This document shows, piece by piece, positions 20,765 through 31,017 of a stretch of 64,000 nt of DNA (positions are counted from its first letter, which is position 1; every line of letters starts with the position of its first letter). Under the pieces are notes generated by a model. The model made no database searches, had not been told where the DNA came from, and saw only the letters and a list, made by a program, of their open reading frames with translations. Made by a program: the position numbers and the translations under genes. The DNA lies in assembly GCA_000733355.1 (NCBI GenBank), contig JNVV01000004.1:1892355-1956354 (forward strand), written 5' to 3'. The DNA is from Falciphora oryzae. Taxonomy: Eukaryota; Ascomycota; Sordariomycetes; Magnaporthales; Magnaporthaceae.

Positions 20765-21472
20765 GGTGACGATGGTGCTGGTTTTGGTGGTGGTCTTGGT
20801 GGTGGTCTTGGTGGTGGGCTGTGTGGGTGGAAGGGAACATCCTGGCCACATAATCAGAACCGCGGCGTCCAAAGGGCAGCAGCCATCATTTATAGGCCGG
20901 CAGGGAGAGAGGCGCCCTAGCTCTGCGCCGGTCGCTTGGATGCATCTTGGATTGGCCACATCGGCAAGCTCCTTCGGACTGTTCGAGGCAGGCCCTGCAT
21001 ACCGCTTGTCCGCGCTGCCAGCCAACCAGATGGAAGACGTGTGCGTAGAGTCCCCTCTTGGGGAAGGCCAGCCGCATCTGAAGGGGATCTGCCGCGGACG
21101 GGGAAGCACGCCGCTAGGCAGCTCATCACCTGCTGTCTCACATCAGCAAGGATGAGCGCAACCAAGGATGGCTGGCTGGGATCTAGGCTGCAGGATTCAG
21201 CTGTTGTGGCGGCGAAGTCGCAAAGCGGGCAGTTGCATCCCACTAAGTTGAGGGTCTCCAGTGACCAGACGTTTTTTTTTTTGGCCACAGGGGCTCCCTG
21301 TTTGCAATTGGCGTGCGCCTGAGTCACTGAGACGCGGCGCGGTCGCACGAGCAATAGGCTACAAATTTCGCTGGCAACAGAGCCCAGTGTCAACTGCCAC
21401 GACCTTCAATTGAGGCAGTTGCCCATGCGTGAGAAAGCCTTCACTTTTGCGCCAAGTTTTCCTTCTGCAAAT
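20765..21472. other. Intergenic, promoter of the 1259-aa gene
   Basis: Starts with a GT/GGT-rich tract (repeated GGTGGT, about 20775-20815), the 5' UTR side of the large minus-strand gene. No other gene seen. Confidence 0.45.
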
Positions 21473-21763
21473 TCAAGGGACCTCATGGAGCAAGCGCTGG
21501 AAATTCCCAGTCCGCCAATTGATCAGCCATGCTTCCCTCCCCCATCCATTCCCGGGTGGGAATCTGCGATCCATCTTCTCAGCCCATCCAAACGCGTCTT
21601 TCACCTTGTGCACGACCGAAAACGGGTCCCAGCCAGGGTACTTGTAAGGCGCGTACTCGACCACGTTCACGATCGCCCGAAGCGTTGCGTCGTTTTTCCC
21701 ATATATATGGGAGAGAAAGGCGAACGTCATGTCCACCCCTGTGCCGGAATCGCTCCTCGGCAT
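21473..21763 (-). CDS. Short ORF of unknown origin downstream of the reductase pseudogene
   Basis: A 96-codon frame from an ATG at 21763 contains a well-formed, non-repetitive stretch (YAPYKYPGWDPFSVVHKVKD) unlike the GC-rich chance frames around it. It begins three bases after the last codon of the dead ferric reductase, in a different frame. It does not match the NAD-binding part of that family as I know it. It could be the end of another broken gene or a small real gene. Confidence 0.3.
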   Translation of the reverse strand: MPRSDSGTGVDMTFAFLSHIYGKNDATLRAIVNVVEYAPYKYPGWDPFSVVHKVKDAFGWAEKMDRRFPPGNGWGREAWLINWRTGNFQRLLHEVP

Positions 21764-21765
21764 GA

Positions 21766-22630
21766 TCACCACCAATACGCATACACCTCGAGTTCAAACA
21801 CCCTCCGCTCCTGCCTCCCTGCCTCCGCCTCGCGCACCAACAGCCCGCGCACGTCGATCCCGGACCCAATCTTGACCTCCTTCTCGGGCGCGCCGTCCAG
21901 GTCCACCGCCTTGGCCAGGCACCTCGCCGACTCGGCTACGCTCCAGGCGAGCTTGACGTTGGGTGATGGTACACCAGGGCAGCGTACCCGTGATGCCCAT
22001 GCCGCGTGCGAAGGGCAGGACACGGTCAAGGCCCAGTATGGCGGCGGCGAGGTAGAGCCAGATTTCGAAGCCCGAGGTGTAGGGCGGGTAGAACCCCATC
22101 TCGAGGTACCATCCGAACAGGTAGTACCAGCAGCCGACGACGACGAAAATGGCTAGCACGACGTGCTAGATCAGGAAGAGCCCGTGCTGCGGGGTGCGCA
22201 CATACAGAGCGCTCGCGAGGGTCACTGTCACCACGGCGCCCCAGATCCACCACGAGGTGGTAGCGTATTGTGTGTAGATCCGTAGGGTCTATAATGGGGT
22301 GCACGACGGCATAAAGCATGAAAGAGACGGCCGACCCAGTGGTGCGGCAGGATGAAGGTCGAGTAGGACCAGTTCGTCAGCCGGAGCAGGGCGTTGTTCC
22401 GAGGGGGGAAAAGCAGCAGCGGCAGCAGGACGAAGGCGAAAGCTCCGGTGCGGTAGAGGATACAGGCATTCACCTCTCGCCACTCAGACGCGAATCACAT
22501 GTTCGGTTGACGGGGCGAGTAGTCGACCGCTGACACAACAACGTTCAAGATGAAGAAGACTGCCAAGTACAAGCCCTGGCCGACTGCCGGCGCATTGCCT
22601 AGGTAGTACATGCATGGCCGTCACGTCAGC
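21766..22630 (-). pseudogene. Ferric/cupric reductase (FRE family) pseudogene
   Basis: Pieces in three minus-strand frames give the membrane core of a fungal ferric reductase: YYLGNAPAVGQGLYLAVFF, then RTGAFAFVLLPLLL with NNALLRLTNWSYSTFILPHH, then HVVLAIFVVVGCWYYLFGWY, then a C-terminal VKLAWSVAESA and the usual FELEV-type ending. In active enzymes this core binds two b-type haems and is followed by FAD and NAD(P)H domains. Here a TGA (22495-22497, where WREV-type sequence normally follows a Trp), a TAG (22165-22167) and several frameshifts break it. Most of the FAD/NAD region is missing between the last membrane segment and the terminus. It lies directly downstream of a copper transporter, the partner such reductases feed. 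Confidence 0.82.
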
Positions 22631-22948
22631 ATGGCTCTTTCAGCAGCCTGGATGCCGAAATTGGAGATCCGCTATCTACCTGTGTGCACGAAGTATCGTC
22701 ACGGGAGCATAGGTGGGTTTATCAGGAGAAGTGCTTTTATAAGAATTGCTTGGTGCGGTGTCATCAGTCGTGGCCGCCTCAAAGTATCGTCCCTTCGAAT
22801 CGACCAGCACGCAGAGCAGAGCACATAACCTACAGGGTAAGTCACGTAACCTACCCTGCACGTAACTGGCGGGCCTTACAAACAGCCCCGCCCACGCCGC
22901 GGGTGCTACGCGCCTCGCTCTCTCATCCACAGCTGCCTCTAAGTGCCG

Positions 22949-23773
22949 TCAACATTGGTGCCATCGGTCCCCGGCTGTGCTATCGTCGGCCGAGCTGCCC
23001 ACAAGGAACATGCCCAGGAAAACGCCGCTCATGACGGAGATGAAGTAGCCTGTGTTCATTGTCATTACCGCCAGCATTCTGCGGAGGTTTTTTTTTCCTT
23101 TGCGTCAGTGAGCCGTCTAGGTCCGGGATCTGGCATAGTCCAGCCAACAGGCAGCAAAACCAGATGCTCGGGGACATCAGCGTGAAACTCACAGAAAGTA
23201 CCCCAGACACACTAGCACCGCCTCGCAAGACGCTCTTAACAGCCGCTCGCCTACCGTCGCACTGCCCCACCACCTCGAAGCGATTCCGGTCACTCCTTTT
23301 GCCCCGGCGGGGGCGGCTGTTTCGGGGTCGGTCTCGTTCAAGCCGACCTTTTCATCGGCCGGCAGCAACTCATCGGTGGTGGCATTCTGCCGGTACATCG
23401 CCCGCTCGTCGTGCTGGAGGAGGCGGTGGTGGTGCCTATCGGCTGTTCCTGGGGAGCCCCTGTGGGCGTGGAGGAGGGGACGAACGGCGAACAGGATGCG
23501 CGTGACGGCAGCGAGGGCGATGAGGAAGACGCAGGTCGCCGCGTACTGCTGGGGCCCGCTCGGCCTCCACCAGTCCCAAAACAGCGGAGTCGAGGCTGAG
23601 TGGAAGAATGTCATGGACATGGCCGACATGCCCATCGTCATGTCGCTGCCGCCGCCGCCGCCGCCGGTCTGGTGGACACCCGAGCTTCCGTGCATAGTCA
23701 TTGTCGCCGCCGCGGTGGGCGCGCTGGCCGGAGCCATGCTTGTGGCCAGGGCGGTCATATCCATCGAGTCCAT
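22949..23773 (-). CDS. Ctr-type copper transporter
   Basis: High-affinity Cu(I) uptake protein, a trimeric channel of the plasma or vacuolar membrane. Exons 23773-23193 and 23078-22949 give 236 aa. The intron (114 nt) has donor GTGAGT and acceptor CCGCAG and splits a Leu codon. The N-terminal part is Met/His/Gly-rich with a Mets motif (DMTMGMSAMSMTFFHS) before membrane segment 1 (YAATCVFLIALAAV). A hydrophilic loop with a His cluster (DRHHHRLLQHDE) follows. Segment 2 carries the family MxxxM (LMLAVMTMNTGY) and segment 3 the GxxxG (SGVFLGMFLVG), encoded across the splice. The ATG at 23773 is chosen over an upstream GTG. The dead reductase downstream is on the same strand, about 0.3 kb away. 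Confidence 0.92.
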
Positions 23774-24747
23774 AGGTCTCAATCCCGCTTGAAGTGTCGG
23801 CCGAAGAGGGGCGGTGGTGTTGGACACTCGACTCTGTCTTGCTCGAGACCGCTAGGAGGTAACGGAGGGACTGGTGGTATCTCCTCAGCCTCTGAGATGA
23901 GCGAGGGAGCAGCCCTCAGGCTCTTTTAAACCCTCAAGACAGGTACCTCACCGACAGTAAGGTTGCCAACCCAGTCCCTGCCAGGTGATCAGGGTCGGAT
24001 TCGCGATGCGAAGAGCGGCCCCGTGGCCAACACTGCCGGGTTTCTCGCCCCGGGGAGGCTCGCAACAACGCAGCACACTGACTCATACAAGCAGCTCTGG
24101 TGTCCTCGGCTGGCTGCATTGCGCGCGGACAAGATAAGCAGGATTAGATGTCAATGCTGTGTGTGGAGGGCACGAGCTGGTAGTGTTCTCGACAGCCGGG
24201 GCATCCCACTCCACGACCAGACCGTTGGCACCATAACTGGTCGCAGAGCGTCTTTGAGCAAGTTAGGATCGTCATCTGCAGCGTCCCCCCACAAGCCCGG
24301 CGGGGGTGGCGGCCAGCGCATTCACTAGGCACGGAGTGCTAGCAGGGTCCATGCATCAAGCCGGGCGGGCGTCAGGTGCGATGCGTGTGTGTTCCGAAAA
24401 AGTCTCTCGATCTCGCTCACGAGAACCTCGTCTCCATCCTCTATCCGGATTGTGTTATTTTTCTGCGGCCGAGAACCTCCCGTTCTTCCCGTACTGGTGA
24501 GGCCGTCGTCCCACTGCCCGAGCAGCGTCGTCCCCACTGCACCAGCATCCGGGAGCATAGATACCAGCCGGCGCAGAATCCCGAGTCTCCAGCATGTTCT
24601 CCTCCTCTGCCATCCTAGCTATCCTCGCACCCTAGGGCCCGCCGGGCTAGATCTCGTCGGCGGCGGCTCTGGACCGGGAGTGCGTTTCCAAAACCCTTGG
24701 CTGGCTGCTCTCCCCCCAGGCCCCCTCACGACCCAGTCCAAGCAGCG
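23774..24747. other. Intergenic, promoter side of the copper transporter
   Basis: About 1 kb. A TATA-like TTTTAAA lies near 23925, about 150 bp before the transporter ATG on its strand. No gene recognised. Confidence 0.45.
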
Positions 24748-25349
24748 CTAGACTCCAGTCGTCGGATCTGGCTGGCCAAACTGGTCCACGACGAAGCCAA
24801 ACTTGGGAGGCCCCGCATACACCTGGATCTCGTACCCCCAATACGGCACCCAGCTCAGGTCGCGGGCGTGGATCATGTAGTTGCCAAACTTGACGCCCTT
24901 GAGGCCGGGCAGGTCCCAGAGCAGCCTCAGCTGGAAGGCGCCGCCGTCGCCCGCGCCGGCCAGGGCGAACTCGACCGAGGGCCCGAACCCGCCGCCGGTG
25001 TGGAGGCAGGTCGTGTAGTCGATGTCCTGCAGCGTCCCCTGCCTGTCCGTCGCATTGGCCGCCGACGTGCCGACGCACTCGTGCCAGCTCGTGTTGACGC
25101 CGCCGTTTGTGCGCCGGACGTAGAACGTGATGCTGGAGAAGCGGCTTGTCAGCAAGGCGGGGACGATGCAAGCTCTGGGGGAGCACAAAATGGAGGCTTC
25201 TGCACTTACTATTGCTGGAAATGTCCATCCGCGTCTGGCCTTTGTGGCGCGAACCCGGCTACAAAGTCCCTGACGTAGGCTTCTTCCAGCTGGCCAAGGA
25301 CAAGGACCAGGCAGTGCAGAAAGAAGAAGAGACTGGGTTTCCATGCCAT
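24748..25349 (-). CDS. Secreted hypothetical protein, 174 aa
   Basis: Exons 25349-25210 and 25132-24748. The intron (77 nt) has GTAAGT and TTCTCCAG and splits a Tyr codon (..FQQYITFYVRR..). The protein starts MAWKPSLFFFLHCLVLVLG, a strong signal peptide. The mature chain has two cysteines (HECVG, TTCLH), aromatic-rich beta strands (WDLPGLKGVKFGNYMI, WVPYWGYEIQVYA) and ends DPTTGV. It is probably a small extracellular beta protein held by one disulfide. No family recognised. Dropping the intron gives a much better N-terminus than reading through it, which supports the model. Confidence 0.65.
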
Positions 25350-25734
25350 TCTTGCAGTTATTGGTAATGTCAGGAACCGTTCATTTCGAGTGGAACAGGT
25401 GGTTAAAGTCGAAGGAGGTGCTGTGAAAGAATTAATCCAGTCGTGAAGTCAAGAGCGCTAGAACTCCAGATGGAAACGAAAGAAAAGTGGCGAAGAGATT
25501 ACATGCAACACTTATGTGTCCAGTAACACGTCTGGTCGCCCTGAGAAGTAGTCGGCAGATGCCTCGAAGTCGAACAAGATCGGGAGTCACAGAGTCACTA
25601 GAAGTGCTATCGCACACTTCGGCTAGAAAATTCGACTTTTGTATCCTTCCATGCAATTTACATGTAAATGGAGGCTAACAGCAAGGAAAGAACCTACTCG
25701 CCACCCAACGCGAAATCAACCCCACAGCTTCAAC
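25350..25734. other. Intergenic, no gene seen
   Basis: AT-richer than the flanking genes. It is the 3' side of RRB1 and the promoter of the secreted protein gene. Confidence 0.4.
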
Positions 25735-27300
25735 CTAGACGCTGATGGTCTTGAAGACGCTGAACTCGTTGCCCGTCGCGACAAGGGTTCCGGGTATCTG
25801 CGGGTGCCAGTGCAGCTCCTTTGCGTTCTCGTGGTAGTGCACAAACAGCAGCTGCGGCGGCACGTCCTGCACGCCCGCCGTGTCGCGGCTCTCCTCGTCG
25901 TCCAGCTCCACCGCCAGGTCCCACAGCGTGACCGTGTTGTCGCCCGCCGCCACGGCCATGATGCTGTCGTCGGTCGGGTGCCACTCGATGCTAGTGATCT
26001 GCTCCTTGTGGTACGAGAAGCTGGCGATGGGCGTCGACGAGGTCGATGCCGCCTTGCCGCCGCCCGCCGCCGCGGGCTTCCACTGCCGAAGGTCCCACAC
26101 GGCCCAGACGCCGTCGTCGGCGCCCGTGGCGAGCAGGTGCGTCGTCTGCCGTGACCAGCTGGCCACGTTGACGTCTGTGTCGCTGATCCTGACCGACAGT
26201 GCGGCGGCCCGGCTCTTGCTGCGGATATCCCAGACCCTGACGGTTCCGTCGCTAGACGCCGAGGCAAAGACGGAAGCTTCGGAGGGACTCCACTGGATGT
26301 CCTCGACGCTGCTGGTGTGACCTGCGAACGGCCTGGTGTCGGTAACGAAGCCGCCGCCGTCTGTCCTCGTTGTCATGTACATCAGGCCGTCGTTGTCGCC
26401 CGTCATGAGGCGACCCAAGGGGTGCAGGTTGCTCGGTTGCCAGTCCACCGCGTAGCCCTCTGACTTGTGTGCCCGGATCGTCGACAGCGGCTTGTTCTGC
26501 TGCGTTGTCACGACGCTGCCGGGGGTGTCAAATGAGGCGAGGTGGGGAGTGATGTCGTGGATGAACACCTTGGCCGATTCGGTCATGGTAGCCGTCAGGG
26601 TCGTAGGCGGCCGAGACGGCTCTGAGGAGGGTGACTGGTGGACGCGGATGCGGTTCGTCGTCGAGGTCAGGGGTATCGACTTGGACTCGAGAATGGGATC
26701 GGCGTCCTCGTCGTCGTCGTCATCGTCCGAGTCTGAGTCGCCGGCGCCTCCCTTGTCCATCTTGCTCAGGCCGCTAAACTTCATCACCATTATCTGGTTC
26801 TCGTTGGTCCTCGAGTTCTCGGCCTGGGTGCCGGCGACGGTATACATGGTGGCGGGGTAGACTTTGCGGTTGTTGCCCAGGGAGTCGCGCACGATATCAA
26901 AAGATAGACAGGGCCATGGGGTTGTGAGGCTGTGCAGCATGTCGTATGTGGTCGGATCTGGCGAGAGGATCTGGCCGGGCTCGAGTTTTGTGCGTCCGAC
27001 GATGAATGTGCCCGGGCCGCCGCCATCGACGTCCATTGCGCTCTTCTCCTCGGCTTCGCGCTCCGCGTCTGGACGCCCGTCGACTCCAGCTTCTATAATC
27101 TCGTCCTCGCTCTCGAACTCGTCCTCGAACTCGTCCTCAAACTCGCCCATGTCCGGCCTCGGCTGCTCGTCCACGTCCATGGCGTCGTCGGCCCCCGGCC
27201 GGCGCCCACTCTTGAGGGCACCGGCCGCGGCCTCTTCGCCGCCCAGCGGGCGCTTCGTTTTCGGGGACTTGACAGTGCTTGAAGGGTCTGAGGAACTCAT
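25735..27300 (-). CDS. RRB1: Ribosome assembly WD40 protein Rrb1/GRWD1
   Basis: A single-exon 521-aa protein beginning MSSSDPSSTVKSPKTKRPLG. An acidic N-terminal region (EFEDEFEDEFESEDEI, about residues 53-68) is followed by the family-specific segment with YDMLHSLTTPWPCLSFDIV (about 118-136). A seven-blade WD40 propeller follows, including GYAVDWQP, SSVEDIQWSPSE..FASASSDGTVRVWDIR, VASWSRQT..GADDGVWAVWDLR and ITSIEWHPTDDS..NTVTLWDLAVE. In yeast and human this protein is the dedicated chaperone of ribosomal protein uL3 (Rpl3) and acts in 60S subunit assembly in the nucleus. A second acidic run (DSDSDDDDDDEDAD) sits between blades, as in orthologues. Length and order match the family. An essential housekeeping gene. 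Confidence 0.95.
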   Translation of the reverse strand: MSSSDPSSTVKSPKTKRPLGGEEAAAGALKSGRRPGADDAMDVDEQPRPDMGEFEDEFEDEFESEDEIIEAGVDGRPDAEREAEEKSAMDVDGGGPGTFIVGRTKLEPGQILSPDPTTYDMLHSLTTPWPCLSFDIVRDSLGNNRKVYPATMYTVAGTQAENSRTNENQIMVMKFSGLSKMDKGGAGDSDSDDDDDDEDADPILESKSIPLTSTTNRIRVHQSPSSEPSRPPTTLTATMTESAKVFIHDITPHLASFDTPGSVVTTQQNKPLSTIRAHKSEGYAVDWQPSNLHPLGRLMTGDNDGLMYMTTRTDGGGFVTDTRPFAGHTSSVEDIQWSPSEASVFASASSDGTVRVWDIRSKSRAAALSVRISDTDVNVASWSRQTTHLLATGADDGVWAVWDLRQWKPAAAGGGKAASTSSTPIASFSYHKEQITSIEWHPTDDSIMAVAAGDNTVTLWDLAVELDDEESRDTAGVQDVPPQLLFVHYHENAKELHWHPQIPGTLVATGNEFSVFKTISV

Positions 27301-27668
27301 TGTGACTGTTTAAAACTTGGGATTTGGTTTTGCCTGTGGTAATTCTCCCTTGCGCGTCACCCCTCCAAGTTTTTTTTTTTTTTTCTTGCTCCCGCTTGCA
27401 GGGTCGCAACCCCGCGGCGCATCCCCAAACCCTGCACAATACGTTGCTCTGATTGGACAGATAAGCGATAACGATCGTCGTGTGGGGATCTGGCCGAAAT
27501 GGCCCACTCTTCATTTTGTCCCATGAAAATGTGACGTTATTTCATTCTCCCCCTGGTCTTTTCTTGTGTTACGACAATGGACACTCCGAACATGAAAATC
27601 CAAAACACCGCCATGCCGCTCCGTCATTCCTGACCTGAGCTATGCACACTCCGCTTCTGGCCCCAGCT
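27301..27668. other. Intergenic between RRB1 and the MFS gene
   Basis: Contains an 18-base pyrimidine tract near 27370 on the RRB1 promoter side. No gene. Confidence 0.4.
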
Positions 27669-29385
27669 TCAGTAGACGTACCTGAAGCCAACCGCCCGCC
27701 TGTCGATATCCCCGGCCACTTCTGCACCACCACCCTCCGCCTCGGCCTCCTCGAGCTTCTTGTTCTCCTTCTGGTGGATAAACCGCAGCGCCAACGCCAG
27801 CACCGCCACGACCAGGCAAATTGCCGTGTTCGCGCTTCCTCCCGGGATGTACCGCGGCGCGTGCGAGCTCGGGTACATGTACGAGCCGTAGATGGATGCC
27901 GTGTTTCCGATCATGTTGGAGATGGCGATGACGGCAGACCGCTTGACGAGCGGGCGCGGGAACGAATTGGCGACCCATGACACAACGATTTGATCTGCCT
28001 CGGGAGTCAGCTCTTGTCAAGTCTCTTTCCAGGGTTGCCCACTTCACAGACTTACAGGCTGAGAGGGCACCCATGGGCATAAGGAACATGGCGAAGAAGC
28101 GAGCCCCCAGCGATGTTGTTGCCGTCGCGATCGCGTTGCCAACAGCGCCGAGCAGCATAAGGCCGATGATGTGGAGAGACCGATCCTTTGTCTTTGCAGA
28201 TGTCCACGTCACGAGAATAGAGACGAGGAATGTTGCGAACTGAAAGGCAGGTAGTTGGCTGTTAGCCAGTTCAACAGGATTCAATGAGCAGCTAAGCCAG
28301 GGGATCCGGTACTTACCCAGACAGGCACCGTAAGCCAGAGAGTATTGATCGGGCTGTATCCCAGAGTACCGACGATACTGGGGAAGAAGTATTGGAACGT
28401 CAAGCTGAGGAGGTTGATGTGCTGGAGCAGGACGAAGACGTATAGCCGGTAGTCCTTGACAGCCAGCTTCAATCCCGTCCACACAGAACCCGCATGCTGG
28501 TCGTCCGCCTCGTTGATATCCTCCAGCAAGCGCCAGGCAGCAAATGACTTCTCCTCCTCGGTCAGCCACTTTGTGTTGTGGGGGTAGTCGGGAAGGATAA
28601 AGGCCGCGATGATGGCGACGCCGATGGTCATCACGCCCTCCTGTTTTCGCAGAGTGATTCCTGTCAGCTTCTGTTCATCACACCCTCGGATAGCCTACGA
28701 TTCAACTTACGACAATAAACAGCCACCGCCAGCCCGCAATCCCGTGCGCCCCCTCCAGCCCGCCGAGGATGGCTGCTCCGAGCAGCCCTCCAAACATGTT
28801 GGCCAGGGCATTGCCCGAGTAAAGCCAGGCCATGCGCCGCGTCAGCTCGGCCCGGGTGTACCACGAGCTCATGAGGAAGACGGCGCCGGGGAAGAAGGGC
28901 GCCTCGACGAAGCCGAGGAAGAAGCGCACGACGACCAGGCTGTGGAAGTCCTTGACGGCGGCGTTGCACGTGCTGACGGTGCCCCAGAGCAGCGTCGCCA
29001 GGCTCAGGTACAGGCTCGGCCGGACGCGGGTGATGAGCATGTTGGACGGCAGCTGCATCAGCAGGTAGCCGACGAAGAAGATGGACGTGGCCAGGTTGAA
29101 GTCGGTCCCCGTCATGGCGAGGTCCTTCTCCAGCGTGCCCTGGCGCGCCTGGGCCAGGTTGCTCCGGTCGAGGAAGTTGAGGAGGTACATGATGATGAGG
29201 CAGGGCAGCAGGCGCGCGTCGATCTTGCGGACGAGCCGCTTGTCGGCCTGCTGCCGCCACGACGCGTCCTGGCCCTCGAAGTGCTCGACGAAGGGCTGCT
29301 TTGTGCCATCGGGCTTTGTGGGCATCGGGGTCGTATCGGTGCCTTTGGAATTGGGCCTCTCGGCCTTTTCGTCGCTTGGGGCCAT
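27669..29385 (-). CDS. MFS transporter, anion:cation symporter (ACS/Dal5-like) family
   Basis: Four exons: 29385-28711, 28640-28317, 28239-28056 and 27994-27669, giving 502 aa. Three short introns have GTAAGT donors, and each acceptor restores the frame (WLFIV|EGVMTIG, LTVPVW|FATFLVS, ALSAY|QIVVSW). About twelve membrane segments are visible. Family marks are RKIDARLLPCLIIMYLLNFL with DRSNL right after it (about residues 53-77), GYLLMQLPSNMLITRVRPS, and RFFLGFVEAPFFPGAVFLMS ending in SSWY. Relatives carry allantoate, nicotinate, pantothenate, tartrate or other organic anions with protons across the plasma membrane. The substrate cannot be told from sequence. A hydrophilic Glu/Lys-rich C-terminal tail (ENKKLEEAEAEGGG) faces the cytosol. 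Confidence 0.93.
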
Positions 29386-30489
29386 CGTGTGCTTCCCAAT
29401 AGTGTCGTCCAGTTGGTTGTACTTGGAAGCACGAGCTTGGTTACAATCCTGTGGCTTTTATACGTGGCATTCGGGCTATGCAATGTTCGGGACCACGACA
29501 CGGCTGTTACCTAGGTATGCAAGTCACACAAGCTCCTTAACCGAGTTTCCCCCGGTTACCGACCTGTCAAGGGGTTTGTTTCTCAACGCTTTCTACGTGG
29601 TGTGCGACACGACGTCAGCAACCCTCTTGTTGGACCGAGCTCAGGATTCCCCGGCAGATGGTCGCGGGGGGAGTGAGAGTCCACATCCCCCGCAAAATCA
29701 TTGGTCTTTCCCCGCGCGTCAGCGTGCCGGCTTGATATGCCGTTGGTAAGGGATGGAGGAGGGTGATTACATGTATCCGCTGCGTCTTGCTGGAAACTGG
29801 CTGCCACGATTCCGCATGTCCCTTTACCGCCACCCATCCCAGCCCCATGGATGAGGTTCGTCGTGAGCCTGAGCGGCGCCTTTTACACCGCTGCTCCACA
29901 ATGCTAGAAACAATCTCTTTTGGCCCACACTGCCAAACTCGGATCAGGCCTCCTGATTCCTGTTGGACATCAACGCCCGGGTCCCACGCGGCGGCAGCCA
30001 AGTATTTGTCAACCCAGCCAAGGCGGCGCCACGTCGGCAAGAGAGTGGGGGCTGCCAGCGGAAAAGGAAACGCATCGCCCCCACGACGGGCGCTTCCCCG
30101 CGTCGGCACTAAACGCTCGTCGGCTCGGCTTTTATTGGGGTCGCCCAGCTTGGACAGAACCAAGATTGAGGGATCCAAGGTCACATCACCTAGGGGTTCG
30201 ACCTTATTTCAGCTGCAGCATGACAATATTTTGTTGATTTCCAACGAACCACCAATGCCTCACACCCTCGCATTCCGTCTTGGTCGCGCGAATAGCGCAC
30301 GACCAGTTGTCATCAATTCTAGCTACCTGTTTTCCCTTGCATTGCATGTCTCTCAGCACCAGTAAATGAGCGTCTCTTAGGCTCGAGCTCTTTTCGCGAG
30401 ATACCGCACGCGCAACCTCCACGTCTTTCTCTTTGGATTCGGCTGTGACGACCCTGAACCAAAGCCTCATCCCCCGCATTCGTCTCCGA
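29386..30489. other. Intergenic, 1.1 kb, no gene seen
   Basis: Promoter side of the MFS transporter and 3' flank of the next minus-strand gene. Open frames present lack motifs and proper starts. Confidence 0.45.
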
Positions 30490-31017
30490 TTACTCGGGAG
30501 TGCTGATGATGGTGACGGGGAACTCGAAGCTCATCCCCTGCTCGGGCACGATATCGGCGAGGCCCGTCGCGTTAACCCTGGTGCCGTCCTCCTGGGTGTA
30601 GACGTGCGCGGCGCCGAGGTACATGTGCGTGCTGTTCGGCCCGGCGGTCCAGATGGTCTCGACCGTGTTGTTCTCGGGCAGCTGCGACGGGTCCGGGTTC
30701 CAGCAGACGCGCCAGCCGGATTGGATATATACGCCGTTGCACACGACGTTGAAGCCGGGCGCGCCCTCGCGGTAGCCGGCAGGCGCCGTGAGGTTGAACG
30801 AGTTGCCGCAGCCGCCCGGCGAGCACCCCCACCGGTAGTTGGTGGCCTGGAACGCCGGCATGCCGGCCTCCGCATCCCGCTTGGCCCAGGTGGCTACGGC
30901 GGGGACGGAGGAGTCCTGCTGGTCCCAGCGCGGAGCCGAGGGAATGGCGGTTGCGGAGGCGATGCTGGCCAGGGCGGACGCCAGGAGGGTGGAGGTGAGG
31001 AAGCTGGAGGAGAACAT
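30490..31017 (-). CDS. Small secreted cysteine-containing protein, 175 aa
   Basis: Single exon, ATG at 31017 (MFSSSFLTSTLLASALASIA). The signal peptide ends near SATA. A short propeptide-like region follows, up to a dibasic KR (WAKRDAEAGM, about residues 45-54). The mature domain has four cysteines (WGCSPGGCGNSF, VVCNGVYI, WRVCWNP), two or three NxT sites (NLT, NNT, NST, NAT) and beta-rich sequence to the end (FEFPVTIISTP). The pattern fits a glycosylated, disulfide-stabilised secreted protein of the kind common in plant- or soil-associated Sordariomycetes. No named family recognised. Confidence 0.72.
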   Translation of the reverse strand: MFSSSFLTSTLLASALASIASATAIPSAPRWDQQDSSVPAVATWAKRDAEAGMPAFQATNYRWGCSPGGCGNSFNLTAPAGYREGAPGFNVVCNGVYIQSGWRVCWNPDPSQLPENNTVETIWTAGPNSTHMYLGAAHVYTQEDGTRVNATGLADIVPEQGMSFEFPVTIISTPE

